The notes beneath the pieces are model-generated. The model was not told the origin of the DNA. It saw only the letters and a list, made by a program, of their open reading frames with translations, and did not search any database. 26,287 bases of DNA from a virus. The stretch lies in IMG/VR virus record IMGVR_UViG_3300033571_022531, positions 1-26,287 of that record. One strand, given 5' to 3'. Both the position numbers and the translations under genes were made by a program. This document shows, piece after piece, positions 8,175-16,367 of this stretch (within the stretch, counting starts at the first letter, position 1; every line of letters begins with the position of its first letter).

Positions 8175-11100
8175 TTAACCAACTGTATCGAATTGGCTTA
8201 CAGGCCCGTAACCTTTCTTAATGCCTACAACCAGGTTCATACCTGAAAGCGTCAAACCTTCACCGGCCACAGCGCCATAAGCTGGGTCAAATTGTTCTGT
8301 TATCGTAAATTGCACGGAATCGCACTTTTGCTGTTCTAGCAAAATGCGCCATTTTTCCACGTTCGTTACGCCGCCCCACGTAATGGTTTGGCCAAAAGTA
8401 ATGTTACCGCCCATAGGCAAATTGTAGTTATTTGGCGTAATAATTGTTTGCCCAACAATGCTGGAATTAAAATTATATGAAGTTCCAATAACCAACCGGT
8501 GCGGGCTTATGTAGCGGCCTAATAAAAACAAGAAATACACCCGCTGAAAACCTTGAATACCGACCAAAGCAAACCAGTTGGTTTTAAAATGCATTAAAAC
8601 AGGGTGACCGCCGTCTAAATATTTACCGGGGGTTTCTTGGTAAATTCTTATAATAGTTTGTTGGTTACTAATTAGTTTAAATAAATAAGTGTGCAGGTTT
8701 TCATACAAAGTTGCAGAAATGCCGGGCACATTAGTAAAAGTTCCCCATTGGTTGTAAAAGTAGTCGTACATTAAGGTAATGCCAGAATCCATAAGGAAAC
8801 GAACTTGGTTTGTGCCAGGTATTGCCGTTGCAGAAACAACCATTGCACCAGTTGTGAACAGTTCAACGGGCGCACCAATGTAAGTAGTGCTTAAATCCCT
8901 ACCCAATAACCAAATGCCTTTGTCGCTTTGAAACATTAGCCCATTTGGAATAAACACAATACTCTCTTGGTTTTCACAACCAATGGTAGAGGTAATAAAA
9001 ATTGGTTCTGAATATTGTGTTCCGGCACCGGTTGCGTCTGGCCCGGTTCCGTTTAAATAGTAAATGGCATCGCGTTTAAAAATGCATAATTTGTCGTCCA
9101 TGGGTGCTAAGGCCCGAACAGTTCCAGTAGCGCCTTGCGCACTTTGTGTTGGCGAAACGTAAATTGTAAAAAGGTCAGACATTTCTACGGGCGTGTTTTG
9201 AATTACTTGTTTGGAATACCACAACACGTTTTTATTTTCGGAATCAACAAACCATAAACGGTTATCAAACAAGGTAAGGCTTGTGCAAGCCGAAGTGCCA
9301 ATGTTTTCTATTACATTTCCTGTGGTGTACAACAAATTATTACCAAGAATTGTGCTGTCTGCTTGTGTGTCCACAAATGCGGTTATTGAATCAGTTGCTG
9401 TGCTGCTTATAATTGGCGCAGTTAAACTGGTTACTTGGTAATAGTTTTGTTGGTTTACGCCCCACCGGTAAATGACCACTTTTACATTTGTTTTGTAAGT
9501 AAGGCGCAAATTCGGAACATTTATTGTTACAGACCCAGTGCTAGTAGCGCCAGTTGTTTGTACGGCAACAGGAACGCTTGGGGCACTTCTAAAAATGTTA
9601 CCTTGGTTATCTGACCATTCATAAGTTACTTGGTAAAAATATGTATTTTGTGTGGCCGCAGGTGCCGACATGCTACCACCGGTAGAAGACCATGCGCATG
9701 TTACATAATCAGGGTACAAGAAAAAATTATTTTCAGTTGCAGAAACGCCATCATAACCCCATAACAAACCACCACTAATATTTAAGTTGTTTCCAATTTC
9801 TGTTGTATTTACTTTTTGTTCGCCTAAATTTACTTGCGCTAAATTTACGCCTGTTTGTGTGTAAATTTGTGATGTTTGCGTATTAGCATTAACGTTGGTT
9901 TCTTTGTTTGCCGACTGTATTACGTTTTTAAATAAGTAAGGAAAACTTGCGGCTGTTCCATTCACATAAACACTTGGTAAACCTGTTGTTAAATAGCCAC
10001 GGGCGTTTTGGTAAGCCAAACGTAAAACAACATTTCCGGTTGTGTCTAATAAAAAATATGTTGGCTGATTGTTGGAACTGTAAACCGTTAAAACGTATGT
10101 TGTGTCGTTACAAATAAAGGCTTTTGAAGCAAGCCCGACAGAACGTTTTAACACAGTAGAAGAACCAACCGTAATAGTTCCAAGTGCTGGATTTAAGGTT
10201 GCGCTTACTATGTTTAAATAGTTTGTTTGTGGGTTTGGCGAATATGAATAAGTGTTGCTTACTTCAGAAATAATTGTACACACATTGCTTTTTGAAACGG
10301 TTGCCAAATTTAACAACGTTCCAGAACTAACCCATGTTGCACTTGCCGTAACGTTTTGCGTGTTTGGGTTTAATGTAACCACTTGCCCCGAAGTCGTAGG
10401 CAAATTGTATGTTGTTACAAATATGCTGTTGCCATCGGTACTGCTACTAATAATAGTTGCTGCATTTGCGGTTACCAAGGTTGGTGAAGTAAGAGACAAA
10501 TTACTTTTAAGCCTTGTGCAATAAACATTAGAACCGGTTCTTGCCCATGCTATGTGCAGGTCGGAATTTAAAACAATTCCATCAAAAGAAATGGTTGTAG
10601 CGTAGGCTAAACTTGTTTCTATTGTTACGGCTGAATTTGCAATTAAACTAATTGAATTAACCGCTATGTATTGCAAATAATAAGAACCGCCTACTTGCAC
10701 AGGAAACAAAATAATAAAATTATTTCCTAAACAAAAAACCCTAGGCGCAGCCACGGGCGTGCCCGCACCGGTAAGCGCTGTTGGCGATATTAAATTTTGT
10801 GTGGTTTCTACGTTTAATACGCTGTATTTGTAGGTGGTTGTTCCGCCGTTTAATTCAGAATAAACAACACAAACTAATCCATTGGGGCTGAAGGCAGCAT
10901 CGCATTGGGTTTGGTTTAGGCTGTTATTTACCAGCGAAGAAACATTTAAACTTAGTGGTTGTATTCTGCCCTTGTTTACAAAGTTTTGGTTGCTGGGGTT
11001 GTAGGCATAAATGTTTTTACCAAGCGCGGTTAAACCGCCTTTAAAAGTTGCAATACCGGTAACAGTTTCATCGGTTAAGCTTCCCACCTGCCCATAGCCA

Positions 11101-11243
11101 TTTCTTTTTTGCAAAAGCCCATTTTTATTAAAAACAGAATTTTGCAGTTCTAAAAAATTACCAATGGGAACTTGCCACGGGTCACTTTTTGTATCTAACC
11201 CTTGCGAAAAATTAACTGCTATTTGTTGTTTTTGTAACGCCAT
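8175..11243 (-). CDS. Tail tubular protein B-like / tail nozzle protein
   Basis: The product is 1022 aa; ATG at 11243 overlaps the upstream stop (TAATG). The N-terminus (VNFSQGLDTKSDPWQVP, then LLQKRNGYGQVG) is typical of podoviral nozzle or stabilisation proteins. Residues about 640-790 contain further family-like patches: LFDNRLWFVDSENKNVLWYS, LAPMDDKLCIFKRDAIYYLN and IGCENQESIVFIPNGLMFQS followed by DKGIWLLGRD. The rest is strand-rich with many Thr, Ser, Asn and Gly, as expected for beta-propeller and beta-sandwich domains. It is longer than T7 gp12 (about 790 aa), with extra beta-rich sequence in the first half. It probably forms the distal tube below the adaptor ring. Assignment rests on these patches and on position before a GNAT-fold gene. 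Confidence 0.75.
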   Translation of the reverse strand: MALQKQQIAVNFSQGLDTKSDPWQVPIGNFLELQNSVFNKNGLLQKRNGYGQVGSLTDETVTGIATFKGGLTALGKNIYAYNPSNQNFVNKGRIQPLSLNVSSLVNNSLNQTQCDAAFSPNGLVCVVYSELNGGTTTYKYSVLNVETTQNLISPTALTGAGTPVAAPRVFCLGNNFIILFPVQVGGSYYLQYIAVNSISLIANSAVTIETSLAYATTISFDGIVLNSDLHIAWARTGSNVYCTRLKSNLSLTSPTLVTANAATIISSSTDGNSIFVTTYNLPTTSGQVVTLNPNTQNVTASATWVSSGTLLNLATVSKSNVCTIISEVSNTYSYSPNPQTNYLNIVSATLNPALGTITVGSSTVLKRSVGLASKAFICNDTTYVLTVYSSNNQPTYFLLDTTGNVVLRLAYQNARGYLTTGLPSVYVNGTAASFPYLFKNVIQSANKETNVNANTQTSQIYTQTGVNLAQVNLGEQKVNTTEIGNNLNISGGLLWGYDGVSATENNFFLYPDYVTCAWSSTGGSMSAPAATQNTYFYQVTYEWSDNQGNIFRSAPSVPVAVQTTGATSTGSVTINVPNLRLTYKTNVKVVIYRWGVNQQNYYQVTSLTAPIISSTATDSITAFVDTQADSTILGNNLLYTTGNVIENIGTSACTSLTLFDNRLWFVDSENKNVLWYSKQVIQNTPVEMSDLFTIYVSPTQSAQGATGTVRALAPMDDKLCIFKRDAIYYLNGTGPDATGAGTQYSEPIFITSTIGCENQESIVFIPNGLMFQSDKGIWLLGRDLSTTYIGAPVELFTTGAMVVSATAIPGTNQVRFLMDSGITLMYDYFYNQWGTFTNVPGISATLYENLHTYLFKLISNQQTIIRIYQETPGKYLDGGHPVLMHFKTNWFALVGIQGFQRVYFLFLLGRYISPHRLVIGTSYNFNSSIVGQTIITPNNYNLPMGGNITFGQTITWGGVTNVEKWRILLEQQKCDSVQFTITEQFDPAYGAVAGEGLTLSGMNLVVGIKKGYGPVSQFDTVG

Positions 11244-12388
11244 TATAATTCGTAAGCTAAAAGTGTAGCACCAATTACAGAAGCAGGGCAGCTGAGTATT
11301 GTTTGTAAAGTAACTTTGTACGTGTACGTTCCAGCGGCAATAACGTCCACGGCATTTACGCTACTTGCTGGAAGTCGAATATCATTTAACCCAAACGTGT
11401 AAGCGGTAACTGTATTAACAACATCGCGAATAAGGCCAACAGTTGCCCATTCGGTTCCGCTTGTTCCAGTAATTCTTAATGTTCCGCCAAGTAACATAAG
11501 CATTACCGGCCTTCCGGTTGTGGTAATTGTGACGGTTAAATTTGTAACGTCAGTTGCGGAAGCGTTTGTTGTGGTAAAAGTTCCAGAACTACTACTAATT
11601 TGTTGGCCCACCGCCGCTAATTTTGCGCGTGTAACATTGGCATTAATAATTTGGCTAGTTCCAATGCTATTATTTGCCATTTGCGTTTGTGTAATAGTTG
11701 CATTGGCAATGTTTGAAGCGGTAATTGTTTTTACTTGTAGGGTATTACTAGATACTTCAATAGTTGAATTATCTACAATGTAATTTGCAACCATGTTTCC
11801 AGTAGAATCCATGGTTAAAATGCTGGTGCTTCCGGGGCGGGCAGGCAGCACAATGCTTGTATCGGCACCAAGGCTTGGTACAGAAACAACCATTTTGTAT
11901 GAAGACGCCGTGGAATTTCTTAACCACAAATCACGGCAGTCTATAATTGCGGCAACGTTGCTGTCGCTTTGAAATTTAAAACTATTGTCAGCGTCTACGA
12001 ACGCGGCACTTGCACTTTTTGGCGGTGTAGAAGGTAAACCTGTAATTGTTCCAGTGGCACCGGTAACAGAACCGCTTTGTGTAATTCTTACATTGTTGCC
12101 GCCGCCATCAACATAATAAAGGTCTACGCCAGAAACATAAACGCTTTGGTTTGTTGGCGTTGAAAGTTGGGGTGTAAAAGTAACACGGCTTGTATCGGTA
12201 AGCCCAAAATTATTCATGGGCAAGTTACCATTAATATTTAACCCGTTAGTAGGAATTGCAACGCCTTTATTAGCGGTATGGTCGTGTTCGTCGATTAAAG
12301 TAAAACAGCTTACTTCTTGATTTGCGTATTGTGGCCCTGGTGTAACGTTTACAATTGGTAGGGTTAAATTCATGTTAGGTGTAGCCAT
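11243..12388 (-). CDS. Tail fibre / tail spike protein
   Basis: The product is 381 aa, ATG at 12388, with AGGA seven bases upstream, partly in the gap after the upstream stop. The N-terminus has a DEHDHTANKGVAIPTNGLN segment (about 33-51), a fibre motif with an HxH pair that could bind metal in a trimer. The middle has beta strands and a YVSGVDLYYVDGGGNNVRIT segment. At about 215-265 a run of short repeats of the form I..A.IT...M...SIG.S.I (ending near VTRAKLA) looks like a triple-stranded beta or coiled stalk. The C-terminal 110 residues form a beta-rich domain that may be the binding tip. It sits between the collar and nozzle genes, so fibre genes are inserted into the usual adaptor-nozzle pair. 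Confidence 0.75.
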   Translation of the reverse strand: MATPNMNLTLPIVNVTPGPQYANQEVSCFTLIDEHDHTANKGVAIPTNGLNINGNLPMNNFGLTDTSRVTFTPQLSTPTNQSVYVSGVDLYYVDGGGNNVRITQSGSVTGATGTITGLPSTPPKSASAAFVDADNSFKFQSDSNVAAIIDCRDLWLRNSTASSYKMVVSVPSLGADTSIVLPARPGSTSILTMDSTGNMVANYIVDNSTIEVSSNTLQVKTITASNIANATITQTQMANNSIGTSQIINANVTRAKLAAVGQQISSSSGTFTTTNASATDVTNLTVTITTTGRPVMLMLLGGTLRITGTSGTEWATVGLIRDVVNTVTAYTFGLNDIRLPASSVNAVDVIAAGTYTYKVTLQTILSCPASVIGATLLAYEL

Positions 12389-12397
12389 ATTTTTTTC

Positions 12398-13012
12398 CTA
12401 TGTTTTGATTATGTAATTTAACGCAATGTTTGCGGGGTACGTTTCAGTTCCGGTTCCGCTGCTAGAAATTGAATGCGAATGCGAAGAATTGGTTAATGTA
12501 ACTGCTCCGACAGATGCGCCTGGCAAAGTATTTTGTCCAGGCCCTACGGCAAAACTGCCTTGTTGTGCAGGTACCGTGCTAGCCCCAGTTGCCCCCCCGT
12601 GGTTATGCGATTCTAAATTATCTACTTGTTTTGTGCCTATGGTACCACTGTATGTTTGGCCCGATATAGTTTGAGAACCAACACCCCTTACAAAAATACC
12701 CCTACAATCTGGCACGTTAAAACTTGATGCGCCTGTACCCCCATAAGTTGTGCCGATTGCAGTGTACAAGGCAGCATACTGCGTATTAGCCACAGAATCG
12801 TAAGTAGAGCCATCGCAAAATAACCAACCGTCGGGCGCTGAACTGCCAGCAAACATAACCACCGAACCCGTCGGAACAGAAGAAGGGGTTGTGCTGCCGT
12901 TTATGTTTTTTAACTGGTCTTGCAAGTCAGTAACTTGCGCAATGGTTTGGTCAAGAATTGCCTTCCAACGCGTAGTCTGCAAGCTTTGTGGTAAGTTAAT
13001 AGGTAATTGCAT
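12398..13012 (-). CDS. Phage tail collar domain protein
   Basis: The product is 204 aa from ATG at 13012, which overlaps the upstream stop (TAATG); a TTG two codons earlier is rejected. Residues 1-45 form a short helical N-terminus. Residues about 46-112 match the tail-collar fold (Pfam Phage_Tail_Collar): VPTGSVVMFAGSSAPDGWLF, CDGSTYD, a YAALYTAIGTTYGG helix and FNVPDCRGIFVRGVG. The C-terminal part has paired histidines, SHNHGG (H136, H138) and SSHSHS (H178, H180), then TYPANIALNYIIKT; such HxH pairs bind metal in trimeric fibre tips of other phages. It is likely a short fibre or baseplate receptor-binding component. Confidence 0.85.
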   Translation of the reverse strand: MQLPINLPQSLQTTRWKAILDQTIAQVTDLQDQLKNINGSTTPSSVPTGSVVMFAGSSAPDGWLFCDGSTYDSVANTQYAALYTAIGTTYGGTGASSFNVPDCRGIFVRGVGSQTISGQTYSGTIGTKQVDNLESHNHGGATGASTVPAQQGSFAVGPGQNTLPGASVGAVTLTNSSHSHSISSSGTGTETYPANIALNYIIKT

Positions 13013-14109
13013 TACCAACCAGTTCCGAACGGCCCCTGCCAGCCCCCACCCCCGTCGGGGCCGAAGCCAGAGGCCATTCTACCGTCCGAAACGGTGTCGG
13101 CTTGGCCTTCATCCCTGTTCGGTGCGGATTCTTCTATTCTTTGTTTTAAATAAATAATTTCTGCGTCTAGTTTGCTGCTATCGCTTTCTTCTTTGTCCAA
13201 AGCGTATTTAGCTGCGCGGGCAATAATGTAATTCGTCCAACCGTTGTACCCATCAGTTGTGTCTGTTTCTAAAACAAGTTGCCTTCTTCTTGGCACATAC
13301 CACAAACCAATTGGTTGTAAGCTAGAAGGTGTTGGAATGAAACGAATGGTATTTCCAATTACACGGTACTGCATTCCGAACACGCCGTAAATTGTACTGG
13401 CCGTATTTGGGAAGACGTACCTGTTTCTGTCTATCAGGTTATACTTCTGAATCGTCACAAATCCATTGGGCGCATTGTTTAAACCAAGGTCAACGCCGGC
13501 TAATTTGTAAAGTGGTGGCGGAACAATATTGTTACCTTGCTTGTCTTGAAAAACCGTAATGCCATCGGGTAATGGGTAACTTTGTTGACTGCCATTTGTT
13601 GTAAAAAATACCGGACCTTCAACTTGGTAATCTTCATAAACAGTCGTGATAAGGTCGTACAATTCGTCAGCTGCTAGGTTAATAAAACTATTCCATTCCG
13701 GAAGCGTTACAAAATTTGAATTTACCCTGTCTGACTTTTGTTGGGCTAACGTTCTTAATTGTTGAAGGCTCATGTAGCCGGCAATTACAGGAATAATTGA
13801 AGCAGGCGTGGGTGAAGTTAGCCCGCTTTCATATGTGCCCGGCGTTGGTAAAGTAACAGTTTGAACTGTGCTTACCCAATACCAGTATTGAATGTTTTGT
13901 GTGACAGAAGTGTCTAAATATTTATTATCGGTTACTGTGGCAATTAAACTTGGGTCTGAAATTCCGCCGGTTGGAATAATGCCGGTTGTATTGCGGTAAA
14001 CCCTATAAGAAATAGTTGCGCCCGGAACAATATTCCAACTTAGCAAAACTTGTTTGTTGCCTTGCTGTAAAAATGTTTGTTGTGGGTTAGGTGCAAAAGG
14101 TGTTGGCAT
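13012..14109 (-). CDS. Head-tail adaptor with N-terminal fibronectin-III-like domain
   Basis: The product is 365 aa from ATG at 14109, with AAGGG five bases upstream; a GTG at 14145 would place the N-terminus inside a hairpin and is rejected. Residues about 5-105 look like a fibronectin type III domain (VLLSWNIVPGATISYRVYRN, IQYWYWVSTV, YESGLTSPTPASI). From about residue 113 the sequence resembles podoviral adaptor or tubular-A proteins: SLQQLRTLAQQKSDRVNSNF, VTLPEWNSFINLAADELYDL, a YEDYQ segment, then NTIRFIPTP and WTNYIIARAAKYALDKEESD. The tail ends in a Gly-rich GPDGGGGWQGPFGTGW. The adaptor ring would join portal to nozzle. The extra Ig-like domain would be displayed outside the ring. Confidence 0.75.
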   Translation of the reverse strand: MPTPFAPNPQQTFLQQGNKQVLLSWNIVPGATISYRVYRNTTGIIPTGGISDPSLIATVTDNKYLDTSVTQNIQYWYWVSTVQTVTLPTPGTYESGLTSPTPASIIPVIAGYMSLQQLRTLAQQKSDRVNSNFVTLPEWNSFINLAADELYDLITTVYEDYQVEGPVFFTTNGSQQSYPLPDGITVFQDKQGNNIVPPPLYKLAGVDLGLNNAPNGFVTIQKYNLIDRNRYVFPNTASTIYGVFGMQYRVIGNTIRFIPTPSSLQPIGLWYVPRRRQLVLETDTTDGYNGWTNYIIARAAKYALDKEESDSSKLDAEIIYLKQRIEESAPNRDEGQADTVSDGRMASGFGPDGGGGWQGPFGTGW

Positions 14110-14129
14110 ATTAACCCTTAAATAAAGGA

Positions 14130-14158
14130 GCGCCTGCGGAGACACAATTCCCAGGCGC
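14130..14158 (-). terminator. Possible weak intrinsic terminator upstream of the adaptor gene
   Basis: GCGCCTG (14130-14136) pairs perfectly with CAGGCGC (14152-14158) around a 15-base loop. In minus-strand direction the stem is followed by TCCTTTATTT, which is U-rich but interrupted. It lies in the gap between the capsid-associated gene and the adaptor gene. It could be a leaky terminator or an mRNA processing/stability hairpin. Confidence 0.4.
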
Positions 14159-14171
14159 CCCTACTTGTAAG

Positions 14172-14828
14172 TTACTGCCCTTGGACAGTTACCGAACTAT
14201 TGGAAAGGTAAAACCCTAGTGCAATTACGCAACCATCAGCGGGTGCTACCCTTGCGCCAGTAGAATCTAAACATTGTAAAACTAAAACTCCCCCACCATT
14301 AACCATGCTATTTGCCCTAGTTAAAGAAAGGTTTGAATTTCCGCAACCTTCAATAGCCATTACGCCAGAAGCTTGTGGCCTTTGAACTGCGGCGCTCCCA
14401 CCAATTACGCCAGAAGTTGTAGCAACAAAGCAAACGCCAACAGCTGGCGTTACACCAACTGGAAGGCCGCGCGCTACCCATTGCGCAGTTGTGGCAGTTC
14501 CCAAAGAAACAATTACGGAAGCACGCCCCGCAGTTGTAGAAGTTTGCGAAGAACCATCCGTTTTAGAAACGATTGCGCTAAGACCCATTATGTTTCGGCT
14601 GTAATTGTCTTGTAAAGTAACCATGATGACGCCAGTTTCTGGGTTTGGATTTCCAGTTGCTGGGGTTGCGCTTGTTCTCATATATACGGATTGTACTGCC
14701 CCGCCTTTTAAAGACCTAATTCCTAAGCCGTTTCCGTTAGTTGAATCAACTACGAAGTTGCAAGTAAGAAGCACTGGGTATGCTTCCATTTGGTACATTT
14801 TATTGGAAAGCCAACTTCTATTAGCCAT
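14172..14828 (-). CDS. Capsid-associated / decoration protein candidate
   Basis: The product is 218 aa from ATG at 14828, with AAGGA six bases upstream; a GTG 16 codons earlier lacks a comparable site. I recognise no named family. The sequence is strand-rich and small-residue-rich (Gly, Ala, Ser, Thr, Val), with patches such as GAVQSVYMRTSATPATGNP, VIMVTLQDNYSRNIMGL and a C-terminal CVIALGFYLSNSSVTV. There is no signal peptide or membrane segment. It follows the major capsid gene across a terminator and has its own candidate promoter motif, so it is probably made in large amounts. A head decoration or minor capsid protein is the simplest reading; a tail or fibre-base protein is possible. Confidence 0.5.
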   Translation of the reverse strand: MANRSWLSNKMYQMEAYPVLLTCNFVVDSTNGNGLGIRSLKGGAVQSVYMRTSATPATGNPNPETGVIMVTLQDNYSRNIMGLSAIVSKTDGSSQTSTTAGRASVIVSLGTATTAQWVARGLPVGVTPAVGVCFVATTSGVIGGSAAVQRPQASGVMAIEGCGNSNLSLTRANSMVNGGGVLVLQCLDSTGARVAPADGCVIALGFYLSNSSVTVQGQ

Positions 14829-14895
14829 GTGTTGTCCTTGTTGTGCCTTTATTAAACCCAGCAAACAGGTAGGCACGACCTGCGCGGGAAGTATT

Positions 14896-14911
14896 CCAAG
14901 GACAGCCTTGG
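14896..14911 (-). other. Hairpin in leader of the capsid-associated gene
   Basis: CCAAGG and CCTTGG form a perfect six-pair stem with a four-base loop. On the minus strand it lies about 10 bases past the candidate promoter motif at 14921-14937, so it would be near the 5' end of a transcript starting there. Such 5' stem-loops can stabilise late phage mRNAs. Confidence 0.35.
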
Positions 14912-14920
14912 CCTACAACT

Positions 14921-14937
14921 ATGTGTAATTGGGCCAA
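14921..14937 (-). promoter_or_regulatory. Candidate phage promoter motif
   Basis: The plus strand reads ATGTGTAATTGGGCCAA, which on the coding strand is TTGGCCCAATTACACAT. It matches the copy at 25578-25594 at 16 of 17 positions and the one at 20629-20645 at 15 of 17. It sits immediately downstream of the capsid terminator and upstream of the capsid-associated gene, the expected place for a promoter. I see no good sigma70 -10/-35 pair, so a phage-encoded or phage-modified polymerase is possible. Confidence 0.45.
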
Positions 14938-14969
14938 AAAATACCCCGGAAGCTTTCGCAACCGGGGTA
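14936..14969 (-). terminator. Strong rho-independent terminator after the major capsid gene
   Basis: TACCCCGG (minus-strand sense) and CCGGGGTA form a perfect eight-pair, GC-rich stem with a 12-base loop, followed directly by six T residues on the minus strand. It lies 36 bases beyond the capsid stop codon. It should end or strongly attenuate the head transcript. Confidence 0.85.
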
Positions 14970-15005
14970 CTTCGTTCTTTGCTCTTTTTACTCTGTTTTT
15001 TGTAA

Positions 15006-16313
15006 TTATGCGGACAAAGCAACCCGAAGGTTGTAGCCCGGTGCATTACAAACCCAGTTATAGTACGCTCCCACGCGGACTTCGAGCGCGTCAGAATTTC
15101 CAACGCGGAGGCCTTCTAGCCCCTCAAGACCATAGGTCAGAATGTGCGGCGCTTTTCCAAGCGAACGCAATTTCCAAGTGTCCATAGTCAGCGCGAGTCC
15201 GGTTTGTGGGATTGCGGAACGGTCTGCGAAAACCGTAACGTACCCATAAGCACTGTGGAATCGGATTCCTTCGAATGCGATTGCAGCTTCCTCGTGCTTG
15301 ATATCGACGTACTGAACCTTAGCGCCCAGTGCGTTCTCCAGTGCAGTGTAACTTTGGAAACTCAGAATTAAGGTGTCTGGGTCTGCGCCTTCGCGGTTTG
15401 CAAAACCTAATGCGTTTACAACGCCCTCTTCAATCGAATAGGAAGTTGCATCGTAACGCAGTCCGGCCAAACGGGTTGGGTCTACGCTTCTGTTCACGCC
15501 CCAGTAAGAATCTGTGGAAGCGGGATCAGTTGCGGGTATCCAAGCGCTAATACCGGAAGCAGCTAGGTAAGAACCAGTTGCGCCCAATGGGCCAGATCCG
15601 GAACCCCCAGTTGCAGGAATATCACCCTGAACGGTAACGTAGTTACCATTTGCCCAGTTTGTTTGCGGTGCGCCGCTTACTACTGTGAATTTAATCACGC
15701 CAGTAGAGCGGTTCACCGAAGACACCAAGCCCAAGTCAACGTTGGCGTTGATTGGTGCACCACCATCGGTGGCACTTGCTTGAATGGTCATGCCAACTTC
15801 AAAATTAACCACGCTTTGTGGGTTTTGAAGGGTGAATTGGTAAACGCCAGCGCTAGGCGTAGTGATTGCTGAACCAATAACACCACGGGTAGCAGTACCA
15901 GAACCAAACAGTTCGAATGCCATGTTATTGGACAAGTTTTTAATACCCCCGTCCATCTGGCGCTTCATTTCGTCAACGAAGGCCCCGGCATTTGACTTAG
16001 TCTGCTCGATAAGCAGATTGGTAATAGTCACAAGCTGGTAATCCTGTACCACGTAAACGAAAAAACTCGAATACTGGTTAGGTGTTTGGTTTCCCTGGGC
16101 CGAACTAAATGTGTGTGAACGTCCCTGTGGGTCACCGAACTGGATTGGAACCGGAATATATTTACCGGCCAAGCCGTCTGTACTCTCGTTCTTGGGCATA
16201 AGTGCGAAAGTTGGATTTTTGGAATAGACTAGGTCTTTCATATAGTCCTGGTTATCGACATACAGTTCTTTTAGAACTGCAATCGAACTAGAACTACTTG
16301 CGTAAGTAGCCAT
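15006..16313 (-). CDS. Major capsid protein, HK97-like fold
   Basis: The product is 435 aa; ATG at 16313 has GAGG eight bases upstream. The gene follows a scaffold and precedes a strong terminator, the classic context of a major capsid gene. Family-like features include an early helical arm (VLKELYVDNQDYMKDLVYSK), an extended E-loop-like segment (YIPVPIQFGDPQGRSHTFSS), a spine-helix region (AGAFVDEMKRQMDGGIKNLS) and a C-terminal axial-domain-like part with IAFEGIRFHSAYGYVTVFAD. The middle (about 150-235) is beta-rich (GMTIQASATDGG, GVIKFTVVSGAP) and may be an inserted surface domain. Cleavage of an N-terminal delta domain seems unlikely because scaffold is separate and no protease gene is present. 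Confidence 0.85.
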   Translation of the reverse strand: MATYASSSSSIAVLKELYVDNQDYMKDLVYSKNPTFALMPKNESTDGLAGKYIPVPIQFGDPQGRSHTFSSAQGNQTPNQYSSFFVYVVQDYQLVTITNLLIEQTKSNAGAFVDEMKRQMDGGIKNLSNNMAFELFGSGTATRGVIGSAITTPSAGVYQFTLQNPQSVVNFEVGMTIQASATDGGAPINANVDLGLVSSVNRSTGVIKFTVVSGAPQTNWANGNYVTVQGDIPATGGSGSGPLGATGSYLAASGISAWIPATDPASTDSYWGVNRSVDPTRLAGLRYDATSYSIEEGVVNALGFANREGADPDTLILSFQSYTALENALGAKVQYVDIKHEEAAIAFEGIRFHSAYGYVTVFADRSAIPQTGLALTMDTWKLRSLGKAPHILTYGLEGLEGLRVGNSDALEVRVGAYYNWVCNAPGYNLRVALSA

Positions 16314-16346
16314 TGTTTTTACCTCTAAAATTTTTTAACGCGGTTT

Positions 16347-16367
16347 AAGTTTGAACCATTCAAACTT
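16347..16367 (-). other. Perfect hairpin at the scaffold/capsid junction
   Basis: AAGTTTGAA and TTCAAACTT form a nine-pair stem with a three-base loop. It overlaps the scaffold stop codon. No T-run follows in the minus-strand direction (TAAACCGCG), so termination is unlikely. It may be an RNA processing or stability element that helps set the high capsid-to-scaffold ratio. Confidence 0.4.

Noticed and set aside
14110-14145. GTG-initiated extension of the adaptor gene
   Set aside because: The extra residues are encoded in the hairpin arm, and the ATG at 14109 has a clear SD.
14852-15103. Minus-strand frame of 83 codons across the end of the capsid gene
   Set aside because: It overlaps the capsid gene in another frame and reads through the strong terminator; composition is not protein-like.
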